A DNA stretch of 64,000 nucleotides from Psococerastis gibbosa (GCA_963971405.1 OZ020491.1:4346910-4410909); one strand, 5' to 3'; counted from the first letter of the stretch, positions 1-41,224 are shown. The notes: generated from the sequence alone by a model not told the origin. Program-made: numbers and translations.

Positions 1-238
1 TCAGTAAAACAAAAAAATAAATAAAAAGTAAACTTTTGTTTCTGGAACGCCCTGCGACCTAGTCGTCTCATTCTACTATAATACAATATAATACTATATA
101 TGCATGACGGCCAAATTGCTGAACCTGTTTTGAATTGTGGTACCAGACGCGGGTTTCGGACTTTTTCTCGGAGGATGCGGGAGAATTTTGTCTAAAATTG
201 GAACCTATACATTCATCTTTCATGTAGGGTATAAGTGA

Positions 239-620
239 CCAATACGCATGTTATAACCTGGAGGCAGGGATGCCCGGGGGTCACCCCCGGAGAAAAAATT
301 GATAATAATAGGCCCAAATTAGTGAGGCTTTACGCATATTATACACTGGAGGAAAGGGGGACCGGTGGTCTCCCCGGAGAATAAATTGATAAATGGGCCA
401 AAATCAGTGAGGTTTTTGCGCATGTTATACCCTGGAGTCTCCCCCGGAGGAAAAAAAATTATAAATAGGCCCAAATTCGTGAGGTTTTACGCATTTTGCA
501 AGCAGTACAGTTGAGATTTTACCGACAAATAAACCTATCACTGCGGGGGGCCCGGGGTCTCCCCCGGAGAAATAGTCTGAAAAAATAGGTCTGAAGTATT
601 GGGGTTTTAAGCTTTTTGAG
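239..620. repeat. Four tandem ~110-bp hAT-internal units
   Basis: Units share CCGGGGGTCACCCCCGGAGA, then AATAGGCCCAAATT, GTGAGG-TTTTACGCAT. Similar blocks lie inside the hAT-like element at 54665-55371, so this is probably the inside of a related element. Part of it (GTTGAGATTTTACCGACAAA at 513) recurs inverted at ~1370. Confidence 0.7.
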
Positions 621-1029
621 TAATATTTTTTTTGTGAAATTACTTGGTCAATGTTTATTTTTATTTTTGTTAAGTCTTTCAGGTGAAATAAGCACACCAA
701 TTAAGAATTAATTTCCCTTTCGTTATTGTGGATACTACGCCTTTAGCCCCCATTTGTCACCAGAAATCCTGGGGAGGACCCCCCTATTTACGCCAATGAT
801 TTTCCCTCGCTCTTTCAACGAGTTTTCCTAAATTGGTGTAACCTCAATACAGTAGAATCCGTTTATTAAGACTCCGTCTATATTGAACATTGACCAACCG
901 CCTATTATGACGAATTACGAAGATAGTTTGGTTTTCATTATATATACCTAGGTATATTGTATACTATACGTCTTGTATGACATCCATGTTTGTCAATTCC
1001 CTTCGATGTCATTATAACCGGATTCTACT

Positions 1030-1095
1030 GTATATTTAGAACTCCATTATATCTAGTGTTCGCTGCAAATATTTCGGAGGGAGGACCCAAAACAC
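1030..1095. repeat. hAT-like family C fragment
   Basis: AACTCCATTATATCTAGTGT and GCAAATATTTCGGAGGGAGG match the body of 62467-62628. Confidence 0.6.
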
Positions 1096-1145
1096 GTGCC
1101 TGTGCCTTTACCTCGTGTTGTCGTGTAGTTGTGCTGCTACAACTA

Positions 1146-1965
1146 GTCAAATCATCATATCATTGACTTTTCCCTCAAATTTCCCTCAATATCTCTCTTA
1201 TTTCTTCAAATTTCCCTCAAAATTCCCTTTTCCCTCCAATTTCCCTTTAGTGCAGTGAATAAACCCGGATTTTCCCTAAAAAGGGAAATTTCCCTCAAAG
1301 TGGAAACGCTGCCGGGGAGACCCCCGGGCCTCCCGCAGTGATAGGTTTATTTGTCGGTAAAATCTCAACTGTACAGACATTTTGGAAATTTAGGAAATAT
1401 GGGAATATTAGCGAATTGGGCGAGCGAGGGAAAAGAGGGAAATATTCAGTTGCCGTTGAGGGAAATGTGATATATCGCAAGTGGAAACGCTGGTGCTAAA
1501 CTGCTAATGTCTTTTTCATATATATATATTATATAAACAGTTTGGGGGTTCCGCCCGTCACCCTCAATGAACTCAGGCTGAGCACAAGAGTACAAACGAA
1601 GCAAAACCCACGAATAAAAATTCAACGAATCAACGTCCAAGCTGAATTAAAATAGACAGCGATTGAACCCTACATGACCGACCAATACATTTTCCCTGCC
1701 TTTTACATGAGAAGTCTTCTACAATTTATGGAACATGTGCTATGCATATCTTAAATGCTGTTTAATATTAACTTGGTATTTCCCTAAAAATTAATCATAG
1801 GTACTACAGCTATAGTATAACCTTGCTCCCGAAATATTTTATTTACCGAGTAGCTCCCACAAAAAATGCGCATCGCGCATTCTAACGGTTTCCATCGCCA
1901 CTAAACGCAGCCCCAGCGCATTTGAAGTTATGCTATCCCGTAACTTTTTGTCGGAAATCCTATTA
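1146..1965 (-). repeat. Repeat family E, copy 1
   Basis: Reverse-orientation relative of 15955-16925: TTCCCTAAAAATTAATCATA, GCGCATTCTAACGGTTTCC. A hAT-internal fragment is embedded near 1310-1375. Confidence 0.7.
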
Positions 1966-2005
1966 CTATTGTTGACTTGTTAGTTGTTACTTTCCTATTT
2001 TTACA

Positions 2006-2313
2006 CAGCGGCGGATTTACCAATAGGCAACTGAGGCAAATGCCTATATCCGCGCGCGTACATTGAAGATTTTTTTGCTGCATACTATGTAAAAAAAAAA
2101 AAATACTAATACTAATTTTGTTTATCAGATATTAAGGAATAATAATAATAATAACAATTATTGTTGAAATTTAGGCGCGCATTTCTGTTCAATTGGTACA
2201 TTAAAAAAAAAAAGAGCGGTTTAATTGGTGAACATCCCCCCCCCCCTACTACACATACAATTGTCCGCGACAAGGGCAGTGCCTATATCCGCACAATGCA
2301 AAAGCCGCCCCTG
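2006..2313. repeat. Possible hAT-like MITE
   Basis: Starts CAGCGGCGGATTTACC and ends AAAGCCGCCCCTG. The ends are only weakly inverted and no target duplication is seen. Confidence 0.35.
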
Positions 2314-2315
2314 TT

Positions 2316-3115
2316 TATACGTAGTATAAAGAAAGCTTTGTGATGGTCAACATTTCCGACTCCAAGGTTTCAACGGATTTACGCGTTTTGAGGTCCAAGG
2401 AACCAAAAAAAATTTTACGAAATATCTGACTGTCTGTCTGTTCCTCGATTTGGGGGCAAACCACTCGCTGGATTTGTCTGAAATTCGGCACATAGGTTTA
2501 CAAAAATCAAACCTCGGGACTATTTATTTTTTATTTTGGGCTAACTTAATTTTGGGGGGTTTTATTCTCCAAAACTAAATTTAAAAAAAACGGCTAAAAA
2601 ATTATTTCTCAAAAACGGCTCCAACGATTTCTTTTAAATTTACACATATCGTAGTCGATATTAATGTTAACAAAATACGGGGTCGCTTGCCTATTGATAG
2701 TTTGATTCTGGGGGTAAAAAAATAAAAATAACTCAATTTTCATGAAAAATGACTAAAAAATCATTTTTCTGTGGAACCTTTCTATCGATGATTTCTACGT
2801 TCAAGCATGTTTTAGATGTTAAATAGAGTAAGAAAACCGAACAGGTTGCATTCCCAAAAAAATATTTTTTGATGAAATTATATAAAATTCATGTTCCAAT
2901 GCAATGCGTGCCGTGCCATTATTATGAAATTATTTACTATGAAAAAACTCATTATCTACTGTATATCTAATAATGGATACATTGGAAAGCATGTTTGAGT
3001 AAACTCGGACCGGTTCTTTTAATAATTCTGTATATAAGTATATAGTATATCTAATAATGGATACATTGGAAAGCATGTTCGAGTAAACTCGGACCGGTTC
3101 TTTTAATAATTCTGA
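2316..3115 (+). repeat. Repeat family F, copy 1
   Basis: Starts TTTATACGTAGTATAAAG and contains TTTGGGGGCAAACCACTCGC. A ~83-bp piece (GGAAAGCATGTTTGAGTAAA) is duplicated in tandem at 2960-3115. Confidence 0.75.
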
Positions 3116-3308
3116 TTTAATTAGAAAAAAAAAACTAAAGATATAGGTAGATAGAGGCATCATTTCTTTATAGAATTTCAGAAATTAATACGTTTGAAGA
3201 GGTAACATAAGATATTGGGGATCTGAGATGAGTGCATAGTATAACCTATTGTATTTGTATTCGACCATATACTGTTGTATAGGTTTTTTTTCCTCTTTTT
3301 CTCTTAAT

Positions 3309-3590
3309 CTATATATATAAATGTTCATTCCGTTTGTGTACGCTTCAAAAACGCCAAAAGTTCTGCACCGATTGAGCTGAAATTTTACCATGATATATAA
3401 TCCGCGTCAAGGATTGTTTTTATCTAAATTTTGCACATCAGTCACATATCCGCGACCGCGAAAAAAAAATAGCGAGGAAAACACTCGCTGACAACTGCAA
3501 TAGTAATGGTGCAGTCACATGCGAGCCCCGAAAGGGCGAGCTTCCGCCCGCCGCAGGCGCAAGGGGTGGAGTCAGCAGCCTACGGGAACG
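3309..3590 (+). mobile_element. Possible Helitron fragment
   Basis: Starts TCTATATATATAAATG after an A, as many arthropod Helitrons do, continues GTACGCTTCAAAAACGCC and has a GC-rich hairpin-like region near 3525-3560. No CTRR end or Rep/helicase frame was found. Confidence 0.35.
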
Positions 3591-3731
3591 GCTTGTTTAT
3601 TTTATATTTTTTCTACATTTAAGTTATTACTTATCGTAATTGCTGTGTGTCTTGCTACACCTACAGAAATACACCATATTCTATTCTATTTAACTATATT
3701 AAATACTATGTGCCTATATCATTTTTGCTTT

Positions 3732-4608
3732 CCAATTTATACGTAGTATAAGGAAAGCTTTGTGATGGTCGAAATTTTCGATTCCGAGATTTCAACGGAT
3801 TTACACGTATTGAGGTCCCAGGAACCCAAAAAAGTGGTTTTTACAAAATGTCTGTCTGTCGGTCGGTCTGTCGGTCTGTCGGTCTGTCGGTCTGTCTGTT
3901 CGTCGATTTCCGGGCAAACTACTCGGTGGATTTGAGTGAAATTTGGCATGTAGGTTCACAAAAATCATACCTCGGGACCATTTTTTTTTTGGGCTAACTC
4001 AATTTGGGGGGGTTTTATTTTCAAAAAACTCCAAAAAAACGTATAAAAAAATTATTTCTCAAAAACGGCTCCAACGATTTCTTTTAAATTCTCGTAGATT
4101 GTAGTCGTTATTAATGTTGACAAAATGCGGGGGGTCGCTTGCCCCTTGATAGTTTGCTTCTGGGGGTAAAAAAATAAAAATAACTAAATTTTAATGAAAA
4201 AATGACTAAAAAATGCGAAACCTTTCTATCGATGATTTCTACCTTCAAGCATGTTTTAGGTGTTAAATTGAGTAACGAAACCGGATAGGTTGCTTTCCCA
4301 AAAAAATATTTGGTTTTGCCCAAAAAATTATTTTTTGAAAAAAATGATAGAAAATTCGCGCTCAAATGCATTGCATGCCCTGCCATTATTGCTGTGTGGT
4401 AATTAATGTGTTTGTTTGACCTATCGAGAATTTACCTCACTTCCAGTGACGTCAGGTGGACAACCGCCCCCCCCCCCCCCCCCCCCCCCCCGAGATATCG
4501 GAAATTTAACCATAGGAAAAATATTTGCCATTAAATTACTAATTTTCTCTATCTAATAATTTTGATAAATTGGAAAGCATGTTCGAGTGAACTCGGACCG
4601 GTTCTTAA
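3732..4608 (+). repeat. Repeat family F, copy 2
   Basis: Same order as copy 1: TTTATACGTAGTATAAGGAA, a GTCTGTCG run, ATCGATGATTTCTACCTTCA, and GCATGTTCGAGTGAACTCGG at the end. A 26-base poly-C tract lies at ~4466-4491. Confidence 0.75.
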
Positions 4609-4776
4609 AATGGCGTTTGAGGAAAACACTGCGAGCATAATGATGTTGGACTGCTTGCAAAGAGCAAAAAGTCCATAATTTTTTTCTCTTTATAATTAGT
4701 TCATTCTTAGAACAACTCCTCGATCGAAGAGGGATATACAAAATTATATTGTACATCAAAAAATAGTTTCAATACA

Positions 4777-4881
4777 ATGGCGAAAGGAATGAAGATGGAT
4801 TTATCTTTGCGTGAGAGGATCATCTCTCTAAAGAAATATCGTATGCCTGAACGTGATATTAATGTTTCTGAAATCCTATAA
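4777..4881 (+). pseudogene. Tc1-like transposase N-terminal stub
   Basis: 34 codons: MAKGMKMDLSLRERIISLKK, then YRMPERDINVSEIL before a stop. LS-x-RERI-x-x-L resembles the first helix of the Tc1-type paired-like DNA-binding domain. Nothing of the catalytic domain follows. Confidence 0.4.
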
Positions 4882-5654
4882 AGGAAAGATGCCTCTATCC
4901 ACCCATCAATGATTTTTTTTTTACTAATTGAATCTGAACTTTATGAAAAATGTTTTTAAAAAAAATTAACAGTGCTGAAATACATGGTGGTCGAACTTGT
5001 ATAGCTATTAATGATGTAATCAAATAGATGAAATGTTTCTCTGCGTGTACGATTTTGACTTGGGCTATGATCCTCAGTTATTGTAACAGTTGGTTAATAG
5101 CTTATTATTGGATGGTTCACGTTGGGACATTGGTTTATATATTGTTGGCGTTTGTTTATGGAAGCCCACGCGTTGGACGCGCCGTTTGAAATTAAAGCGA
5201 GGGGCTTCCCCGTCCGCTGACTCACCTATTTCTCATCTCAATATATTGTCGCATCTCCCCGATTTTGAAACCACCGGCGCCCGTTTCCCATTTGGATTTC
5301 CCTGCGAGATATATTTTTATGATGATGCATAGTCGCTGAGATTTGAACCCGTGCATTTTCGTTTATTTCCGTAACTTGCCTGATCCAATTGGACATTTTC
5401 CTCTGTTTTGTACAGATTTTTTTCCCCAGACTCCTCTACATTTTCAAATATTATGTTGCTGTATTTAAACGCCAATTGGTCTCAGTTATTTTTACCATAA
5501 GGTGTGTGAGTACCGATAATAATGCTGAAAATATGAATGAGTCAAACTTGTTAGGAGATAAATTTGTCTGTCGCTTATATTTCTTTAGCATTTAGTTGCC
5601 CTCCCCAGGCTTCCATAACTTTTCATGTTACTGAACCCAATATTTCCTTTGCAG
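4882..5654. other. Region before exon v2; no exon found
   Basis: Presumably vinculin intron 1. I looked for the conserved N-terminal start (MPVFHT type) here and upstream and did not find it. The ORF at 5090-5332 is not recognised. Confidence 0.5.
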
Positions 5655-33868
<28,214 letters not shown>

Positions 33869-33943
33869 TTGGTGAGTTGCTATAGGAGAGTAAGTACCGA
33901 TGAGAAGGAGGGGGTATATACAGGATGTAGGGGGGAGAGAACT

Positions 33944-34170
33944 ATCTATGCAGAGAGTCAAGGAGAGAGCGATTTCAGAGACTGTCGACACTCAACTTAG
34001 TCTGCCTGATTTACATGCCCTATGAAGCCTGCAGAGAAAATGTAACGAGTCTGGCACTGGGACCATCAACAGTTTGGATGGAAGACTTAGTCTGTATCTC
34101 TACAGTGCTGTGGGTTAGGTCGCGGCTCTCCGGTCCCAGTAATTGGTGAGTTACTGTAAGAGAGTAATCA
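33944..34170 (+). pseudogene. Degenerate copy of exon v18 and its 3' flank
   Basis: TATGCAGAGAGTCAAGGAGA (33948) and CCCAGTAATTGGTGAGTTAC (34134) repeat the exon and the sequence after its stop, with a 274-bp offset at AATTGGTGAG. The frame is not kept. It would lie in the 3' UTR. Confidence 0.75.
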
Positions 34171-34257
34171 GGCCCAAGAATGGGAAGAAATATGTACGGT
34201 TAGATGAAATGAGATTCTATGTACGAGTAGTAATAGTAGTACAATAGTATTAATTTT

Positions 34258-34425
34258 TTATGGACCCAGGCCTACAGTGGCCAATAGGTCCCTAGTCCAA
34301 TGCTAACGACCCCATGGATTTCGGACATTATTTCTATTGTTTCCGTATGAATATTTGGCCATAGGCAAACTGGTGTACGTTCTCGATGTCATAATGAACA
34401 AGCTGAGACAAGCATATACATGAAG
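34258..34425 (-). repeat. Interspersed repeat family L, copy 5
   Basis: Plus strand reads TGGACCCAGGCCTACAGTGG and TCGGACATTATTTCTATTG, the reverse complement of the copy at 8209. It lies in the possible vinculin 3' flank. Confidence 0.7.
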
Positions 34426-34550
34426 GATAGGAAGACAAAGGACGAGAGCCCGAAATCGAGGACGATCGCAGCAGTGTGAAACCGGAGGAATAGCTTAATG
34501 GTCAGAAGTTAAGCGACAAGATCGCAGGAAGGAGTTGACAAGGCTAATGC
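34425..34550 (+). pseudogene. Possible non-LTR retrotransposon C-terminal remnant
   Basis: Plus strand reads GRQRTRARNRGRSQQCETGG, then after a stop WSEVKRQDRRKELTRLM, resembling the GRQ-x-RW ... DR-x-x-W tail of non-LTR proteins. Short and decayed, so uncertain. Confidence 0.35.
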
Positions 34551-35259
34551 ACTTTTATTTATTTGTTTCAGGGGCGTAATAAGCAATCATCGGGGATTTA
34601 TATGCGTCATTCAGATGATCTGACATATCCGACGGTTAGCGACGTCCATTTTTATTTATTATAAATACTTTATTTAATTTGTTATAGCCTCGCAGTCTCA
34701 TTGTGTCTTTTGCTCTGTACTTTAGTTGGAGGAGAATGCAGTCATGTATATTAGAAGATGCGAAATCGTACATTTTTTAGTTCGATGCTGAAGAGAAGAG
34801 ACATTGGTTCCCGCCAAGGAACTACTACGACCACCACACACGTGCTCTTTCATCCAATCAGAGCGCGTCTTTTGTGGGCTGGGAACGTGTTCTGATTGGC
34901 TAAGGGAAGACTGGGCAGCAGTGATTGGAAAGACACAGTGAGGTTATTTGGCAAATTTTAAACGTTAGTATTTTATACTAGATCGTTTTATAGGGCATTT
35001 CTCGTTGCTTTCATTGTATCCAGAATAGGTTTACGAAAATTGGGCTATCCAATGGTGCTACTACAGTATATAGAGGTGAAATTATATATGACGCATTCTA
35101 GTGTTAAAACAACGAAAAACTAACATTGTTAACCTTTGTTTGTCTAACTAATTCCCAAATTTGTGCAATTTGTTTAACATTTTTTTACTATGATTTTATG
35201 TTTGCGCATGCGTTTATCTAATGAGGTACTATGAGCAGAACACGTGTAGAAAATGGAAG

Positions 35260-35612
35260 GCAGCAACGGCGTTATTATAGCGATTTGGGATTAATGTAAC
35301 ACCGGGGTTTATTCATTTGTTTTACACAAGTGAGTGCAAAATGCGCAGAAAATGCAAATTGATAAATTAATCCTCGGCTATATTTTAGGTGAGTCTTCAA
35401 TTTTTTTCTTCCTTAGATGTAGACACATTAATTAAAATTCTTCTTATATTTCAGCATTCAACCTGTTCATTTTAATGTTTATTAGTATTTGCTTGAAATA
35501 TAAAACTCTTTTATTCCAGCAATTTATTTGAATTTCCCGCGCCGTCACGTGACACCTTACTAATGCGGCCTTATAAAATTAATCCCGGTGTTACGTTAAT
35601 CCCAAATTGAAT
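35260..35612. mobile_element. TIR MITE family P, copy 2
   Basis: Left GCGATTTGGGATTAATGTAA with CACCGGGGT; right CCCGGTGTTACGTTAATCCC. Same internal block (AATTAATCCTCGGCTATATT) as copy 1. Confidence 0.75.
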
Positions 35613-36439
35613 ATTACAAAACAGGCTCCTTTTTTAAACTTGCCCAAAAAACATCCTAGATCCCCGTATGGCCTATAGTACCTCAATGGTCAACGTCCTT
35701 TTCTTAATGTGCCAATGTCTTATTTTGTTAATTTATTTGTTCATATTTATCTTCTGATTAGTAGGCTAAGCAATCTCATGGGTTCATGCCTCTTTCTCTG
35801 TGAGCTTATGGTAGAGAAAATAATTATCTTAGCGAATTTCCTAGAGTCTGCCAATTTCGGAAACTTTGGGAGCACTGAAAGAGGTAGCCCTGTTTGAAAG
35901 TTTGAACGTCTACGTTACTAAGTGCGAGGGCATGGAATTTTATTTTTTATTATATATGGTTGTAGTTAAATTATTTTTATATGTTGTAATTCATTAAGTA
36001 TTTAACTAACAATGCTGAAAAATAGTTACTGTTACGTCATGGGAATTTGTTATTCCCGGACATCACTTTTCATTTTGTTCAATGTGACGGTAAAGAGCTA
36101 TTGCAGTGCCTAGGTACTTGTGAAATGTTTACTAATTTAAAATATCAGTTTGCTATTTTTTTCTAAGCAACCCACCTACACTTTTACTTGACTAAAGAAT
36201 TGCCAAGTTACTGATAAAATCCAGGTCAGAGTTTTACTTCAAAGTTTTGGCCATTCATACTAAATCTGCACTGTATTTATGCATGTAACACAAACTTAGC
36301 AAATGTTAAACTGTTTGACAATCTGTTATTGTTAATATCAATCATAGGCGAAATAATTCTTAGTTTGTACGCATAGACTAAAAGTACAAAATTTCACTAG
36401 AAAAACACATCTCAAAAAATCATGTCTTTCTTCCTGAAG
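35613..36439. other. No gene seen
   Basis: AT-rich intergenic DNA with no supported coding region, RNA gene or recognised repeat. The short open frame at 35709-35897 is not protein-like. Confidence 0.6.
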
Positions 36440-36812
36440 AGAGAAATTTCAAAAAAATTTGTAAGCAAGGAATGATCGCTTATTTTTGACGAAATGAATT
36501 AATTTCTTGTCCCACAACTGCAAAGATTGAAAGTGGTCAGACGAAAAATTCATGAAAAATGCAAGCTCTCTGTAAAACCATTCTATTTCCCCCTATTGTT
36601 TTACTAATTCTATAAAATCCATCACTTTGCCGAATTTTTCTGGAGTAATAATATTTCAGGTCAGAAAATTTAATTTTTTTTACGAAATCTTCTATTTATT
36701 TTTTTATGAATTTTTCATCCGACCTCTTCAATATCTTCGCGGCTGGGAACACGAAATTAATTAATTTCGTAAAAAATACACGGCCATTCTTTGTATACAA
36801 AATAATTTGAAG
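36440..36812. mobile_element. Fold-back element family Q
   Basis: Left AAATTTGTAAGCAAGGAATG and CAGACGAAAAATTCATGAA; right TTCATCCGACCTCTTCAAT and GGCCATTCTTTGTATACAAA: inverted, imperfect arms of ~120 bp. Diverged relatives are near 38290 and 38780-38890. Confidence 0.65.
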
Positions 36813-37044
36813 TCGGTCGCTTAACCTATTTCTCTTTAACTATTACAACTATTAATGCCTGATCCGATGAACGATACATAAATTTTAAGTATCAGTCGTA
36901 GGAACGGGCCTAAATACATATTTCCTAGCGACCCGGAATTATTTTTTATTTATAACTATTATTGTTTGTAAAAATTAAGAAAATTCAAAACTTACTGTTT
37001 AATGTAGGTCTTAAATAGTTGCAGTGCCAATGTTATAGGCAAAC

Positions 37045-37262
37045 TGCACTAAGGCGAACCTTACGTCACAGCAGAAAAATCTCAGTAAGTTGGCTGAGGC
37101 ATACTGTGCAAGTGTTACACGAATAACAGTCATTTTACAAATGATTTCTTATACAGCCTATTATTTGTAAGATGACAGTTTTTAGCGTAACACTCGCATA
37201 GTACACCTCAGTCAACTTACCGTGATATTCCTGCTGTGACGTAAGGTTTATCTCAGTGTAGA
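37045..37262. mobile_element. Fold-back MITE, ~215 bp
   Basis: Arms CGAACCTTACGTCACAGCAG and CTGCTGTGACGTAAGGTTTA, with inner arms GTTGGCTGAGG / CCTCAGTCAAC. It would form a long hairpin. Confidence 0.75.
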
Positions 37263-37669
37263 TTTACAATACATGAGTGTTTGTAGGACCTTAAAGTTTT
37301 TAACAGTTTGTCCATTGTTGTAGGGCTAATGGTACATCCTTGAAATAACGCTTACTAGGCTGATTTATTTTAGCATAGACATAATGAGAAGTAAATTTCA
37401 TAAAATATCTGTATAACCACGTCGAATTGTTTCTGTGCATCGAAAAATATCGGTTATTGGCAGAATTTTTTTTTTAAGTTTTTCGCTCGGGCTCGAAATG
37501 AATAGAGATGTGTCTGCTACGATCTCTTACGAAAATCATTGTTTGGTTTCGGTATATAGCCGCCTCCTACATGGTTAATTAGTTTTTCAAATGAAAACAC
37601 ATCTATTTATTAATAGAGTTCTAACTTTTGGAAAAGTGTTCCAGTTTATTATAAGATTATACATGATAA

Positions 37670-37905
37670 TAGAGAAAACTTTCAAATTTACACTAATATC
37701 CAAAGAGATAGTTTATAATCACAAAGGCTTTCACGTGATTTGTTTATACAAAAAATACGTTGATTTTCATGTGCCCAAAAACGCGCCAAGTTATTGATGA
37801 TGACACAGTTGCATAATTAATAATATGAAAATCAATGGATTTTTTATTTTTTCTAAGTAAACGATGCATCTGTCGATATAAGTGTAAATTTGAAAGTTTC
37901 CTCAT
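37670..37905. repeat. Imperfect palindrome
   Basis: GAAAACTTTCAAATTTACAC and GTGTAAATTTGAAAGTTTCC are inverted, with a second pair TTGATTTTCATGTG / TATGAAAATCAATGG inside. Confidence 0.65.
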
Positions 37906-38408
37906 TTTTCAAGTAGAATCCATTGATACAACTATTGTATTGTAAGTTACTTTTAAAAATCAGCATATGCGTTGGGAAAATAATGTTCTTGCCATTTAGC
38001 GATAAGGGAACTGCGTTTGAAGTTGAATTTTGGGATAGTTAAGTTATTATATGTTTAACTGTGAATTAGAGATGCTTAGCTTACGGCCTTATTGTTGACG
38101 CTATGCGGGCCAGTAACTAACTTGAGACTGGCAATACGACTAGGGAGAATTGTTATTTAAATCCGATACAGATTTCACGTCCATGTACTATGTATAAGGC
38201 TACTTCTGGAGCCAGTGGCGGACTAAAAAAGGGGGCGCAAGCCCCACCCTTTGGATAAAAATTTAAGTGTGAATTGCAGAGACTTCAAAATATTTTGTAA
38301 GCAAAGAATGAGCGACTCAGTCCATTACGATTACAGAGTCTACGAATACAAATCAGAAGACGCGTCTACCCTTCATAATTAGTGAAGTACCAGAAGACCG
38401 AACATAAA

Positions 38409-38605
38409 GTCAGGACATGAAGAGTAGTGGTACGGACTCTGACTTTCACCCGAAAGGTTGTTAGTTCCAGTCCTACACTTCCTACATTTTCTGGCCATGC
38501 TTCGGAGGGCATGTAAATCAGGCGGTCCCGGGCCTTCCTAGTTGAGTGTAAGAGAGGGCTTTATAGCCCTAACTCCGCTAGGTTGGCTTAGTAAAAGAAC
38601 AAAAA
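38409..38605 (+). repeat. tRNA-derived SINE family B, copy 3
   Basis: Starts GTCAGGACATGAAGAGTAGT and keeps CACCCGAAAGGTTGTTAG and the full body to GGTTGGCTTAGTAAAAGAAC. The head already resembles the minisatellite monomer. Confidence 0.8.
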
Positions 38606-38889
38606 AAGTCCTTTTTTATTTTTTTATTTATAAAGTATACTTATTTGTTATATTATTTATTATTATTATTGGGGTTATCTATATTCCCGTGTAGCCCCCT
38701 TTTTTACTTTTTTCTTTTAATCCTTTACTTTACTTTTAATCAGTCCGTTAAATTGACTACTATAGTATTAGAGAAAGTTCGGAGTTTTTATGGCTTTTTC
38801 TTATCTTTGTGAATGTGGAATAAGGAATCAATTAATTTCGCCAACAATACATGGCCATTCCTTGTTCACAAATTTTCTCGAAATCTCTC

Positions 38890-41224
38890 CCTTAAAACCT
38901 GAAATCTCGAAATTTTACCCCTCCCCAAAAGTTGCTGGATAGCTTCTAATATAAGTGAGCTACATATATAATACCTTTAAAGAGGTGACCTCCTTCGACG
39001 GAAATCCTGGTTCCGCCCCTGACTTCAGCTGTTCTAGCCACAGAGAGTATGTCAATTACCGCTTGTTATAAAAAGAATAGTGTTCCTGATACAGATCGAA
39101 TTAAGATGTAGGCTACTAATGTTAATGTATGAGCTTAGTTACAGGATTATTTTACGGAGAATGAGGAATCCCTTGACAGTGGCGTAGTCACTTGGTCAAC
39201 TTATAATTCCCCACGATTCTGTTGAAACCACAGCCCGATCGGATCAGTCTAGCGAGAAAGCCAAAGATATCAAGAGTATAATTCCGCAAGTTGAAAATCG
39301 TTCTGTGCGTCTCGCTGGATTGCAGTGTCCGTGAATGGCGCCTTAGGTGGATTTATGCGTTGCCCCACAAATGATGTGTCAATGGGGGTGAGGTAACTTA
39401 TAGTAGTGGCCCTGGCCCTTGAGGTGTACGATGTACAGGCAACCGGAGGGAGAAACATCATGAAGTAGAAGAAATGTTCCTAAACATTTTGATGTATAGA
39501 TTTTGGCCCATTTGTGTTGGTGACGGCCACATTGAACCTTTCCCTGCCAACGACTCCATCAATTCCCTAAACTTATTGTTATTGTTTCCGAATTAATTTC
39601 TAGCCGTTGGCAAACTGGTTGACTTGGGACGGATCCAGCCTATTTTTTTGGGATGTGAACCCACATCGACTACAAGTGTCAATGCCTAAAAATGTTTACC
39701 ATTGACAGTGTAACAGGCGTTAGCTCGACTCAACCAAGTACGGCAATGAGACAGACGGCCACAAAATTTAGATAAAAAATGTAGAGAAACATTTCATCAA
39801 CTTTATGATTTATGGCTCTGCGATCGATAGTTCATCTGAAATTTGACTTTTTACACCCGTCGGGTTTTGTCAGAGGGTTCGAGGCCCCCCCCCCCCCCCC
39901 CCCCCCCACGGCGAAGAAGAAGGGTTTTGTCCGTCAGGTTGTCTCTTAAAACTGGTTTTTCTATTTTTTAAACTTATCGCTCTTTCATGTTGGTACACCT
40001 CTAGGTCTTTAGCCACGACCGTTTAATTTACGCTTTTCATGTTGATTCATAGATGAAAACTATTAATAACTAATGTTTTTAGAGTATTTGCAGTCAAGTT
40101 ATTTATTATACAAATGCATTTTAAAATCAGTTTTCTTTTTTTATCCCTAAGCGCATCGCTGGAAGAGTCATTCTCTGTGGCGTGAGGTGTTCAGTGATAG
40201 TTAGACCAGTAGACCCGCAGGTTAAGTTATTAGGCTACAAACGGCATAGTAGGCCCGCTATAACGACTTCCTAGGTGCAACAAAATTTATGTAAAAATAA
40301 AAAATTAATGTATTTACTTCAAAAAAAGTTTTACAATGATGTTAAAGATATATCAGCTATTGAATATAAATTTTATTTAATCCTGGCTCCACTATGGTGA
40401 TTACTTTTAATCTGAACCTGGGATTAAAAATGTAAACAAAATAATTTTATAAGTAATGAAAAGTGCTATTCAAGATTGTCTTACTTACATTTTACATTTT
40501 TAACCCCAAGAATAAGTTATACTAAGCGGCATAGTAGGTAAGAGGGTACCTACCTATGAAGGAATTTCTCCATTACTATTTACTAAGGTTAGGTACCGTA
40601 CTTACCAATTGGCGAATTGCTGTCTTTATTAATTAATTACCGTAATTAGTTAATAATTAGGTTGCCTTCCCAAGCAAAGTTTTAGTTTTGAATCAAAAAT
40701 GATTATAAGTAATAAGTATAAGATAATAAGTAACTTAGGTAGGTACCGGTAATGGAGTACTTGCGTAGTGACGTCACATCATCACCAATAATTTTTTTGT
40801 CCGAAAGGTACATAAGCAAAACATAAGCAGCAACCAATAGTTGTCCGATGACGTCTACATTGACTCCATGTATAGCATCCCTGTTGGATTTACCTGCGCA
40901 AGAACTCCATTATGGATAATCGAATATTAAGGCCAAATGCCCTCTTTTCAAATGTTAACGCTCAATTCAGTGCTGCTTTGTGATATGGAAATTTAACCCT
41001 TGGACAATTATTTACCATGGAACCACTCGTTTTATATATGTAATCTGTCTCGATACCTTAATCATTAAGAAAGCATGTACGAGTTCACTCTTAGCGATTC
41101 CTTTCTATACACATTTGGTTTAAATCTTTAAACCAAGGAGGGTCACGAAACTTTTGTTAGATGAGCCAAATGTCGACAATATCTGTAGAGCCGCTAATGT
41201 CATAGCGGCAGATCCAGCGATATC
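38890..41224. other. Intergenic DNA with one repeat; no gene seen
   Basis: Contains a diverged minus-strand family L copy (39500-39745), a long poly-C tract (39886-39907) and AT-rich sequence. No coding region is supported. Confidence 0.55.

Noticed and set aside
3519-3746. 75-codon plus-strand frame
   Set aside because: Arginine-rich start comes from the GC-rich hairpin of a repeat; no protein resemblance.
4466-4491. Poly-C/poly-G tracts as assembly gaps
   Set aside because: Many such tracts coincide with ends of the hAT-like family; their lengths may be unreliable but they are not gaps.
1-5654. Search for the first vinculin exon (MPVFHT-type start)
   Set aside because: No in-frame match with a phase-0 donor was found; the exon is probably upstream of the window.
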